Positions 33,753-42,329 of a DNA stretch of 64,000 bases are shown here, piece by piece. The notes under the pieces are model-generated. The model had not been told where the DNA came from, did no database searches, and saw only the letters and a list, made by a program, of their open reading frames with translations. Every line of letters begins with the position of its first letter. The first letter of the stretch is position 1. This DNA comes from JBEBVQ01 sp037190845 (GTDB taxonomy: Bacteria > Bacteroidota > Bacteroidia > Chitinophagales > Chitinophagaceae): positions 51,860-115,859 of the forward strand of contig JBBCJI010000008.1 of the NCBI GenBank assembly GCA_037190845.1. The letters are read 5' to 3'. Position numbers and translations under genes: made by a program.

Positions 33753-35696
33753 TTACTCCCCACGACGAATAATCTGATACGATTGCCGGATACCGTTATC
33801 GAATTCCAGCAACACCAGGTAAATTCCATCCTGCAGTAAACCCAGGTCAAAGATCAGCTTATCTCCATCGCTTTTGCTCCAGGTAGCTTTAGTATGCCGG
33901 CCGGTTACATCAAATATACCTGCCTCCCGGATGCTGCCTGCCACACCGCGACCCTGCACAATCACATACTGAGCCGTGGGGTTGGGAAATACTTTCAGAT
34001 CCCGGCCGATATCGGGCATATCTGCAATATCAACAGGAAAATTATCAATAAACACAATCTGATTGGCCGGAGGGTTAACCACTGTCTTCCGGGTACTATT
34101 CCTGTCCGGCCATTGTACTATAATAGAATCTATGGTGGACACATTACCCAGACCAAAATTCAGGATGAATGGCTGCTGCCCCATATGCATCCCGCGACCG
34201 GCCATTACTTCGCGCATCTGCATTTTTCCCCCGCCGTAATAAACATAAATACGTGCACCTATTGCGCTTCTGTTAACCCCGGTTCCGGCATGTGGATGCA
34301 ATTTAACTGCTACCCAGTTATTATCCTGGCCAATGTTGTTCTGCCAGATATTAAAATAGGTGCTCCCTGCCGCAAGGATTACCAGATCGTCATCTCCGTC
34401 CAGATCAAAATCGAAAGGCTCTATAGCAGAAGATCCTTTCATAGCCGGCACTACCAGACCTAAAGCATGGGTAATATCTTCGAATGAATGATCGGTGTTT
34501 TGTTTCCAGAAATAAGTACGGTCTGTGGCCGGCATGTAAGTGGCCTGAGTCATTACCAGATCTTTCAGTCCGTCATTGTCAAAATCTAAAAATGAACCAT
34601 CATAATCTCCGCGATGAGAAGACGCCGGGGCAAACACAGGCAGGAGATCTTCCTTTATATCAAATGCGTAGTTATCAGCCGGCCCTTTATTGATTGCTAT
34701 CGTTGACCGGAATTGCCCCGGCAGATTACCACCATGTACCACCGATAAAAATGCATCCATATATCCGTCATTGTTCACATCTTCCGGGGTTATCGTAAAT
34801 GTACATGCCGGCTGACCCGCACCCATACGAAACAAATCATAGCCTACTGAAGACGCTACATTGGTGAAACCTCCACTCCCGTCATTACGCAATACCATTC
34901 CACCTGTACGGCAATATGGCGCCGTCAGAATATCAGGATTACCGTCATTATTCCAGTCTGTCGCTGCGGCGCTATACATGGGCTCCTTGTAATTATTCAG
35001 GCCTCCCGATACCGTCACATCGGTAAATGTACCATCACCATTACCTTTCATCAGACGGCCATGATCAAAAACATTACCTGTATAATCCTCAAACCACGGT
35101 GCAATAAAAATATCCAGATTACCGTCACGGTCATAGTCAAGCGCCGTCAATGAACGCACATTGATCAGATCCAGATCCTGCAGACCATTATCGGCACGCC
35201 AGGTAAAATTACCCGTTCCGTCGCCCAAAAAAACCTGGCAGCGATCGCCTGGCAGGGTATAATTTTCTATTCTATAATAAAAATTACCTGTTACCAGATC
35301 GAGATGTCCGTCATTATTAAAGTCAGCCAGTGTAAGACAATTAGCATGATTGCCCGTATCCGGCGGGACTGCATTTATCTGCTTCTGCCCGGTAATATCT
35401 ATAAACTTACGGCCTGAAGTATTCCCTGCCTGCGTGTCCACTACATTCAACCATATTCTGAATGGTTTACGTACAGTATATACATTCTCTCCGGCAGGTA
35501 TATCCAATACCAGAATATCCGGGTAGTTATCGTCGTTAATGTCAGCAATACAGAATGTATAGGCATTAGGTACATTCCAGTCCATTTCATCATTCACTTT
35601 TGTAAACCATCCCGGCGCCGGAGTCTGAGCCGTTACACTTAACGATATACACAACATGCCGGCTACGGACAATACTTGCTTTCTGATCTGTTTCAT
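33753..35696 (-). CDS. FG-GAP/ASPIC-UnbV secreted protein with T9SS type A domain
   Basis: This 647-residue protein has a signal peptide ending at SVTAQ. Many FG-GAP/VCBS calcium-loop repeats follow (DFNNDGHLDLVTGNF, DYDRDGNLDIFIAPW, DWNNDGNPDILTAPY), forming an integrin-like propeller. A CRTAC1-type ASPIC/UnbV domain comes next (SAIGARIYVYYGGGKM ... LNFGLGNVSTIDSIIVQWPD). The C-terminus is a type A sorting domain (LKVFPNPTAQYVIVQG). It should be a surface or secreted calcium-binding protein; its ligand is unknown. It precedes three other secreted genes in the same orientation. Confidence 0.9.
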   Translation of the reverse strand: MKQIRKQVLSVAGMLCISLSVTAQTPAPGWFTKVNDEMDWNVPNAYTFCIADINDDNYPDILVLDIPAGENVYTVRKPFRIWLNVVDTQAGNTSGRKFIDITGQKQINAVPPDTGNHANCLTLADFNNDGHLDLVTGNFYYRIENYTLPGDRCQVFLGDGTGNFTWRADNGLQDLDLINVRSLTALDYDRDGNLDIFIAPWFEDYTGNVFDHGRLMKGNGDGTFTDVTVSGGLNNYKEPMYSAAATDWNNDGNPDILTAPYCRTGGMVLRNDGSGGFTNVASSVGYDLFRMGAGQPACTFTITPEDVNNDGYMDAFLSVVHGGNLPGQFRSTIAINKGPADNYAFDIKEDLLPVFAPASSHRGDYDGSFLDFDNDGLKDLVMTQATYMPATDRTYFWKQNTDHSFEDITHALGLVVPAMKGSSAIEPFDFDLDGDDDLVILAAGSTYFNIWQNNIGQDNNWVAVKLHPHAGTGVNRSAIGARIYVYYGGGKMQMREVMAGRGMHMGQQPFILNFGLGNVSTIDSIIVQWPDRNSTRKTVVNPPANQIVFIDNFPVDIADMPDIGRDLKVFPNPTAQYVIVQGRGVAGSIREAGIFDVTGRHTKATWSKSDGDKLIFDLGLLQDGIYLVLLEFDNGIRQSYQIIRRGE

Positions 35697-35756
35697 GGGT
35701 TCTGTAGTATAATAATGTTCTGTTTAATTCAGGAATATGACAAATGTGGGGAATGC

Positions 35757-35793
35757 GACGAATGTGATTAAGATATACACAGACACATTCGTC
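35757..35793. repeat. TGTGAC-family palindrome, copy C
   Basis: GACGAATGTG (35757-35766) pairs perfectly with CACATTCGTC (35784-35793). The pairing base differs from copies A and B (G-C here in place of A-T), keeping the stem. It lies 26 bases beyond the stop of the minus-strand gene ending at 35819. Confidence 0.6.
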
Positions 35794-35818
35794 ACATTGA
35801 ACACATTAAATACCATAC

Positions 35819-38638
35819 CTATCGTAATAAATGGAAGTTACCTTTCTGCGTATACGGATGACCATCCAGGCTGTACTGCAGCAGGTAGACATACGTACCC
35901 ATCTGCGATGCTACACTCTTATAATAACCATCCCACCCTTGCAGTTTATCGTTCGTTATAAACATACGCTCACCCCAGCGGTTGTACACGCTCAGCGTCA
36001 CACCCTCCAGACGCCCCAGATTACCCAATATCCGGAACACATCATTCACCCCGTCGCCGTTCGGCGTAAATGCATTCGGCAGCCAGATATCACAGAAGAT
36101 CTGTTTTACCTCTATTGTATCACTGGTCGTACCGCATTTGTTGATCGCTGTAACTATATATTCTCCTCCGTAACGAATGGAAAGCATGTTGCCATAACTA
36201 CCATCCGACCACAACAAAGAATCCGTATTAATCGCCCATGGCATCAGCCGGAGCGGCGTCTCTTCACAAACCGTCGTGTCTGCACCCAACGATACCGTTG
36301 GCAAAGGATAATAGCTCAGCAGGATTGTGTCGCTACCCACACAAGAATGTTCCGTAATCACCGTTACAATGTATTGTCCCGGTTCCGTTACTGCAATCGA
36401 AGGTGTTGTCTCACCAGTGCTCCATTCATATTGACTGTTGCTGCCGTAGCTTCCATCCAGCACAATCGTTTCTTTAGGGCATATGTCCCCATCATCGCCC
36501 AGATCCATATCCGGATCCGGCATCGCCGTGATGCTGACTGTATCGCTCACTACACAGCCATCAAGGTTCAAAGCCAATACATAATCTCCCGTTTCCGCAA
36601 CATCGATATAAGGAGTGGAAGCGCCGGTATTCCAGCTATATGAAGCGCCTGCTATCTCTGTGCCGATCCGGGCAGGTGTTTGCTCGCAGATCGTACTGTC
36701 TGCGCCAATGTATACGTGAGGATCCGGAATGGCATTTATATAAATAGTATCACTTCCTTTGCAGCCATGAAGGGTGACTTCAAGCCAATAGCGGCCGCTT
36801 TGCGTAACCGACAGCTCTGTGGCAGACAATCCGTTGCTCCACAGATAATGACTCCCTGAAGGCTGTGGAGATGTCAGCACATAAGGTAATGCGCTAACGC
36901 ACAAATTTGTATCCCGCCCCAGGTCTACTTCAGGGGTGGGATGGAACATTACTGCTACCGTATCTGCATCCACGCAACCGCGATCCGATACACGAAGGCT
37001 GTAGCTGCCCGCAGTCGTCACCGGAATAGAAGGTGTCGTCGCACCCGTGCTCCACTCATAGCTATATTGAGACGAACCGCCACCCATGCTCAGGGTTATT
37101 ACATCACCCTCACATGCATCTATATCGTTCCCCAGATCCACAACAGGCGTAGGGGCAAAATCTACCGCTACCGTATCCTCAGTACCGCACACCTGGCCTG
37201 ATACCTGCACGGAATAAGTTCCGGGAACCGTTACTACAATCGAAGGTGTTGTGGCGCCCGTGCTCCATGTATAACCCGTAGCCCCTGTCTGGCTGGCATC
37301 CAGCGTATAGCTTGTACCATCGCATACAACTGTATCAGGTCCCAGCAGATTGTTCCGGCCCGAGACAACAACGATCTGCTTACAATAGGCAAACGGCGCC
37401 TTCGGATCGCCCTGATCCACATAAAGGGATATATTGTATACGCCGGGAGCAGTATACGTATACGTTGCAGTAGGATCATAATACTTTATCACTGCATTAC
37501 CGGAAGGGATCGTAAGCAGCGGGAAACGATACAGTACATGAGAGGGGTTATTGTTGAATGATCCGGACATAGCCCATAAGGTATCCTGAAACCAGTAGGG
37601 CTTAAACATCTGCATGGCAACAGTGCCGCTATAAATCTGTCCCAATGGTGTTACAGTCGGAGTATTAGTGATATTGTTCCGAAAGTCAAACAGGCCCACA
37701 TGCCCGTTTTGGTTTAATGTCAATGCAAAAAAAGTATCACAGCTCTTTATTGTGGTAAGGCTCCGGTTAATATTGATAAAATTGCTGGGATTACCCAGAT
37801 TCTGGATAGTTGGATTGTTGTTCTTCAGATCGGTACCAAAATGTAAACGCATCAGATTAGCCGCCAGCATATTGGCCACCAGCATATACCATTCTCCGTT
37901 TTCTTCATGCAGGGCAAAGTAGTTCGGATTGATGATCATCCCACTATAAGTGGAAAACTGATGCACCGCCGGCATATTAGCTAAAGAACTGCCAAAATCA
38001 TATCTCGTCAGGAAGCCCCAGTGATGTCCTCCGAACCCTATCCATTCATTACCGAATTTTGTGATCGTCACCTGCATCGGCATGCCTTGGGGGGTGAGCG
38101 GAAGCCGGGTGCAAACCGGGGTATTATTCATAATGTTCGGCCCAAGCTCCATCCGCACCAATGTCCCGTTGCCAATAAACACAAACCAGTCGCCGTTATC
38201 ATCCTTTATGACTTCCACAGCCTCCATATTACCTCCGGCACCATTAAATACAGCGCCCGGGTTGCCCAGATCCGTCACTACCGGCGTTGTATTATGAGGA
38301 TTAGTGCCAAAATCCAGCCTTTGCACGGTAAAACTGCCGTGGCTGCTCACAAATGCATGCCAAGTGCCGGTAGAAGTATCAAGAACCATCATTTCCGCAC
38401 CTACAACACTAAGCATGCCTCCATTGGTTCCCGTACCGGGAAAAGGGATTGCAGGCGCCAGTATAGGCGTGAGCGTCGAGGTATTGAATTCCCACGCATA
38501 GGTGATATGGTTGGTGGATGTATCTGCCGACCGGAAGGTAACGGGTTCGTTCACACACACCGTATCCGGCGCGATGATCTGCGCACGGCCATACAGCACG
38601 ACCAGCAAAAAAGATAGGGATAGTAATATTGATTTCAT
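35819..38638 (-). CDS. Giant secreted protein with T9SS type B C-terminus, paralogue 1
   Basis: This 939-residue protein has a signal peptide (LLSLSFLLVVLYGRAQ). A module of about 400 residues with repeated FGTxLxNNxP motifs follows (FGTDLKNNNPTIQNLGN and others), probably a propeller, then a PKD-like strand region (YTYTAPGVYNISLYVDQGD). At least six Ig-like units of about 75 residues follow, with DLGxDxxxC and YxWSTGATTPSIxVT patterns. The end is a type B T9SS module (PNAFTPNGDGVNDVF ... VYNRWGERMFI). The N-terminal module is shared with the next two minus-strand genes, but those end in type A domains. Confidence 0.87.
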   Translation of the reverse strand: MKSILLSLSFLLVVLYGRAQIIAPDTVCVNEPVTFRSADTSTNHITYAWEFNTSTLTPILAPAIPFPGTGTNGGMLSVVGAEMMVLDTSTGTWHAFVSSHGSFTVQRLDFGTNPHNTTPVVTDLGNPGAVFNGAGGNMEAVEVIKDDNGDWFVFIGNGTLVRMELGPNIMNNTPVCTRLPLTPQGMPMQVTITKFGNEWIGFGGHHWGFLTRYDFGSSLANMPAVHQFSTYSGMIINPNYFALHEENGEWYMLVANMLAANLMRLHFGTDLKNNNPTIQNLGNPSNFININRSLTTIKSCDTFFALTLNQNGHVGLFDFRNNITNTPTVTPLGQIYSGTVAMQMFKPYWFQDTLWAMSGSFNNNPSHVLYRFPLLTIPSGNAVIKYYDPTATYTYTAPGVYNISLYVDQGDPKAPFAYCKQIVVVSGRNNLLGPDTVVCDGTSYTLDASQTGATGYTWSTGATTPSIVVTVPGTYSVQVSGQVCGTEDTVAVDFAPTPVVDLGNDIDACEGDVITLSMGGGSSQYSYEWSTGATTPSIPVTTAGSYSLRVSDRGCVDADTVAVMFHPTPEVDLGRDTNLCVSALPYVLTSPQPSGSHYLWSNGLSATELSVTQSGRYWLEVTLHGCKGSDTIYINAIPDPHVYIGADSTICEQTPARIGTEIAGASYSWNTGASTPYIDVAETGDYVLALNLDGCVVSDTVSITAMPDPDMDLGDDGDICPKETIVLDGSYGSNSQYEWSTGETTPSIAVTEPGQYIVTVITEHSCVGSDTILLSYYPLPTVSLGADTTVCEETPLRLMPWAINTDSLLWSDGSYGNMLSIRYGGEYIVTAINKCGTTSDTIEVKQIFCDIWLPNAFTPNGDGVNDVFRILGNLGRLEGVTLSVYNRWGERMFITNDKLQGWDGYYKSVASQMGTYVYLLQYSLDGHPYTQKGNFHLLR

Positions 38639-38664
38639 TTTTTATGGTTTTTATACAAATTACC

Positions 38665-38712
38665 TACAGGTTATGTAGAGACAAGGCATGCCTTGTCTCT
38701 ACATAACCTGTA
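38665..38712. repeat. Perfect 48-bp palindrome
   Basis: The whole stretch equals its own reverse complement (centre gcatgc; half site tacaggttatgtagagacaa then ggc). It sits between the start of one minus-strand secreted gene and the stop (38716) of the next. It could terminate the upstream gene. Palindromes with a GTAGAGAC...GTCTCTAC core are known as dispersed repeats in other bacterial genomes. Confidence 0.75.
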
Positions 38713-38715
38713 TAA

Positions 38716-41700
38716 TCATTGTTTCATCACACGTTCTGTACCTATAACCACACCCTCTGCATCCATAATCCGCAACAGGTACACCCCGTTTGCATAACCG
38801 TTAAGGTCTAACTGACGTGCATCTGCCACACGCTGCAGCAAGCGTCCGTCCACACTCAGCAGCAGCACATCCACACGAACAGGCGATTCGATATACACCA
38901 TCCCGCCAGAGGGATTCGGGTACACTGATACCACTTCTGAATCCATAGCGCCTACACTTACATTCGTCAGATTCTGAACCGCCGATGTATTTTCACATCC
39001 GTTGCCGTCCGTTACCGTTACACTGTAACCGCCATTGGAAGAAGGGGTATACGTCGAATCTGTTGCGCCCAGTATACCCTGGCTGCCCGTATTCCACTGG
39101 TACGACACATAGCCGGGGGTACCATGCAGCACTTCGCCATCCCATGTGGTATTGACTACCGGCAGATCATGAACCGTAATTGTAACCTCATTCGTACTGT
39201 CTTCACACGATGCAATACCGGAACGACCTACAATCACCTTATAGACACCGCTCTCGTTGATCTCAAGAAAATCAGCCGTAGCCAGCGATACCGTTGCTTC
39301 ATCCTGCTTCCATACATACGTCAGTCCTGTATCCTGTGTACTCACCTCCAGCGTCACCACACCACCGATACAGAACGATGTATCGTTGTGTTCCAGCGAT
39401 ACCACAGGAGGAGCATATACACGGATATCCACTGCCTGAGTGCTGTCTATACATCCGCTACTGATATCCGTCGCTACCACCTTGTAGCTCCCTGTCGTAT
39501 ACACCGCATAAGAGGAGCCTGTGCCTACATTACCTGAGCCTTCCTTCCACTCATAGCTGTAGCCACTGCCGGATGCTGTCAGCACCACACTATCGCCGGT
39601 ACAGATTTCTGTAATACCACCTGTCACTGTTACCTGAGTCACCGGTAAAACATTGACCGTTACCTGACGGCTCACTGTATTCTTACAACCCGTTGAGGTA
39701 TTCGTGCCCTCTACCGTATAGGTCGTTGTTGTACCGGGTGATACATTGGCAGTCGCTGCATTGCCACCAGATGGGCTCCAGACATATGTATTTGCACCAC
39801 TGGCCGTCAGCGCGGTACTCTGCCCTGCGCAGACTGATACACTCGCAGGACTGATGCTCACAACTGGAAGTACATTGACCGTTACAGGCAATGAAACAGT
39901 AGTCGTACAGTTGCTCGCATTGATCACGCGGTAGTTGATATTTACAGTACCCGCAGAGACACCCGTAACCTGACCGCTGCTGTTAACCGTCGCAACTGCG
40001 GTGTTTGCGCTCAGCCATGTACCACCGCCAGTAGTATTAGATAAGTTTGTTGTTCCGCCCACACACACGCTTGCTGTGCCCGTGATCGTGGCAACTACCG
40101 GTAACGCATTTACCGTTACAGGCAATGAAACAGTAGTCGTACAGTTGCTCGCATTGATCACGCGGTAGTTGATATTTACAGTACCTGCAGAGACACCCGT
40201 AACCTGACCGCTGCTATTAACCGTCGCAACTGCGGTGTTTGCGCTCAGCCACGTACCACCGCCAGTAGTATTAGATAAGTTTGTTGTTCCGCCCACACAC
40301 ACGCTCGCTGTGCCCGTGATCGTGGCAACTACCGGTAACGCATTTACCGTCACAGGCAATGAAACAGTAGTCGTACAGTTGCTCGCATTGATCACGCGGT
40401 AGTTGATATTCACAGTACCCGCAGAGACACCCGTAACCTGACCGCTGCTGTTAACCGTCGCAACTGCGGTGTTTGCGCTCAGCCACGTACCACCGCCAGT
40501 AGTATTAGATAAGTTTGTTGTTCCGCCCACACACACGCTCGCTGTGCCCGTGATCGCAGCAACTACCGGCAACGCATTTACCGTGATCGCAGTATCGCGT
40601 GACAAGAAGCTACTGTCCCCGTTATTATCTACTGCCCAGACACGCAGCGCACCGCCTGTCGCGTTGGCAGCAAAGCTCAGGCTGTTGGTCGGCTGGGTCG
40701 TGGAAGCAGTATAGCTAACATTGCCGCCTGTATAATGCCAGCGATAAGCTGTTGCTCCGCTCACCGCAGGCACCGTATACGTTACATTACTTTGACCCGC
40801 ACATAACGGGGACGGAGCCGCTGTGTACAGACCAGGCTGCGCAGGACCGGAGGCAGATATCACAATTTCATGGCAGTACGCCTGCGGACCATTTTTAGCG
40901 CCGGCATCAATCAGCAGATCCACCTTATAAGTGCCGGGAGCAGTAAACGTGTGTGAAATGGTCTTGTCGCGGTAGCGCGTTTCGGAATTGGTAAGCGGCA
41001 ACAGCTTCATCAGGAACAATGCATTACCGCTGTTCCATCTGCTGCCCGCCGCATATAGTGTGTCGTTATAAACAAACGCACATAAACCGGCTGTTCCGTC
41101 TGCCCCCGTGCCGCCACCGGTAGCTACCAGCGGCGAGGACGTAATAGTCGCGCTTGCAATACTGCCCTGGAAATTAAGTTTATGCGTATTGGGCGTTCCG
41201 GTACCGAGATAACCAAATACCTGACTATTACACCCTTTTGTCAGCATAACAGAGCGGAAATTGCCCCCTACGGCAGGAGAAATATTACTACTTATCGTGG
41301 TAGCGACCGGTGCATTATTTTGCAGATCGGCGCCAAAACTGAACCGGGAAATTGTACTCAAATTGGCTCCTATGGCATACCAGTTCCCGTTTTCTTCATA
41401 CAGGGAGAAATTAAAAAGCTCAAAATTGCTCAGTTTACGCTGTACCAGGGGCGTAGAGGAAGCGTTAAGCGCCCCCAGATTAGGACCCATATCAAACCTG
41501 ACAAAGTTCTTACCGCCACTGCCAGCGATAAAACACAGCCACTGGCCGTTCCATCTTTTCATGGTAAGCTGGTTCGTAATCAGATGATTGGCATCGGCAC
41601 CCAGATTTACTGGTACGTCTACCCGCGTGGGGGCCAGATTACTAAGCCCTGTAGCCCCGAAATCCAGTATTTGTATCATATTGGTCCAGCCAGTAACAAT

Positions 41701-42144
41701 GACTGCATACCAGCGCTGATCCGTTGAGTCGTATACGACATCTATACCTTTTGTAGTGTTAGAAGGGACATGCGTAGGTGTAGTAGTCAACGTAGCAAGC
41801 GTCGGAGCAGCAATGGTGGGATTGGCGCCATAGCTACCACGGACAATTGCCGCGGAAGTCGCACTAATAGTGAAGGAATACCAGTTCGTCCCGTCAAAGA
41901 CCATACTGGTATAGTTTGGCGAAATAGAAAGTGAAGCCGCATGAACAACAGTCGGCGTATAGGCCACATTCAGATCACGGTTCGTGGTTCCAAACGACCA
42001 GTTGTAGGAGACACCACCCGTAGAGGTAGAAAAATTAACCGGTGTTCCTACCGTACCGGTTGTTGGTCCGGAAATCTGGGCATAAGTTATCCCGGGGAAA
42101 ACCAGGATCAGACACAATATCAGAACAGAGTAACATTTTTTCAT
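38716..42144 (-). CDS. Giant secreted Ig-repeat protein with T9SS type A domain, paralogue 2
   Basis: This 1,142-residue protein has a signal peptide ending at ITYAQ. The shared propeller-like module follows (MVFDGTNWYSFTISATS, FGADLQNNAPVATTI), then a PKD-like stretch (ISHTFTAPGTYKVDLLIDAG). Three almost identical 78-residue Big_2-like units come next (ATVNSSGQVTGVSAGTVNIN), then further Ig-like units (CTGDSVVLTASGSGYSYEW). It ends with a type A sorting domain (VVSVYPNPSGGMVYIESP ... IGTERVMKQ). It is close kin of the gene at 42330-45269, including the upstream DNA, so the pair arose by tandem duplication. An adhesin-like role is possible but unproven. Confidence 0.87.
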   Translation of the reverse strand: MKKCYSVLILCLILVFPGITYAQISGPTTGTVGTPVNFSTSTGGVSYNWSFGTTNRDLNVAYTPTVVHAASLSISPNYTSMVFDGTNWYSFTISATSAAIVRGSYGANPTIAAPTLATLTTTPTHVPSNTTKGIDVVYDSTDQRWYAVIVTGWTNMIQILDFGATGLSNLAPTRVDVPVNLGADANHLITNQLTMKRWNGQWLCFIAGSGGKNFVRFDMGPNLGALNASSTPLVQRKLSNFELFNFSLYEENGNWYAIGANLSTISRFSFGADLQNNAPVATTISSNISPAVGGNFRSVMLTKGCNSQVFGYLGTGTPNTHKLNFQGSIASATITSSPLVATGGGTGADGTAGLCAFVYNDTLYAAGSRWNSGNALFLMKLLPLTNSETRYRDKTISHTFTAPGTYKVDLLIDAGAKNGPQAYCHEIVISASGPAQPGLYTAAPSPLCAGQSNVTYTVPAVSGATAYRWHYTGGNVSYTASTTQPTNSLSFAANATGGALRVWAVDNNGDSSFLSRDTAITVNALPVVAAITGTASVCVGGTTNLSNTTGGGTWLSANTAVATVNSSGQVTGVSAGTVNINYRVINASNCTTTVSLPVTVNALPVVATITGTASVCVGGTTNLSNTTGGGTWLSANTAVATVNSSGQVTGVSAGTVNINYRVINASNCTTTVSLPVTVNALPVVATITGTASVCVGGTTNLSNTTGGGTWLSANTAVATVNSSGQVTGVSAGTVNINYRVINASNCTTTVSLPVTVNVLPVVSISPASVSVCAGQSTALTASGANTYVWSPSGGNAATANVSPGTTTTYTVEGTNTSTGCKNTVSRQVTVNVLPVTQVTVTGGITEICTGDSVVLTASGSGYSYEWKEGSGNVGTGSSYAVYTTGSYKVVATDISSGCIDSTQAVDIRVYAPPVVSLEHNDTSFCIGGVVTLEVSTQDTGLTYVWKQDEATVSLATADFLEINESGVYKVIVGRSGIASCEDSTNEVTITVHDLPVVNTTWDGEVLHGTPGYVSYQWNTGSQGILGATDSTYTPSSNGGYSVTVTDGNGCENTSAVQNLTNVSVGAMDSEVVSVYPNPSGGMVYIESPVRVDVLLLSVDGRLLQRVADARQLDLNGYANGVYLLRIMDAEGVVIGTERVMKQ
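39878..40579. repeat. Three tandem 234-bp coding repeats
   Basis: Units start at 39878, 40112 and 40346 with an exact 234-bp period and differ at only a few bases. They encode three 78-residue Ig-like (Big_2) domains of the 38716-42144 protein. Near identity at DNA level points to recent amplification or gene conversion. The unit is missing from the neighbouring paralogue. Confidence 0.9.
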
Positions 42145-42183
42145 GAATCAATAATTTAGCTTGAGTGAACAAGGGGGATTAAC

Positions 42184-42206
42184 CAAACGAAAATACCCGG
42201 CTACAG
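42184..42206 (-). promoter_or_regulatory. Conserved upstream block of paralogue 2
   Basis: The block caaacgaaaatacccggcta(cag) lies 40 bases before the gene start. A copy with one base different is at 45305-45327, at nearly the same distance before paralogue 3. On the minus strand it contains TATTTTCG, close to the -7 consensus. Similarity extends weakly further upstream, so the promoter region was duplicated with the gene. Confidence 0.5.
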
Positions 42207-42329
42207 CACACAGTTTTTCTGGATTATATAATCGGCTGCTTTTGTTTATGGATAGTGCAGAATATTTTACGGATGATAGAAACCTGCTGTTCCTGAATGT
42301 CTCTCTTCGGACAACAATACAGCATACCA

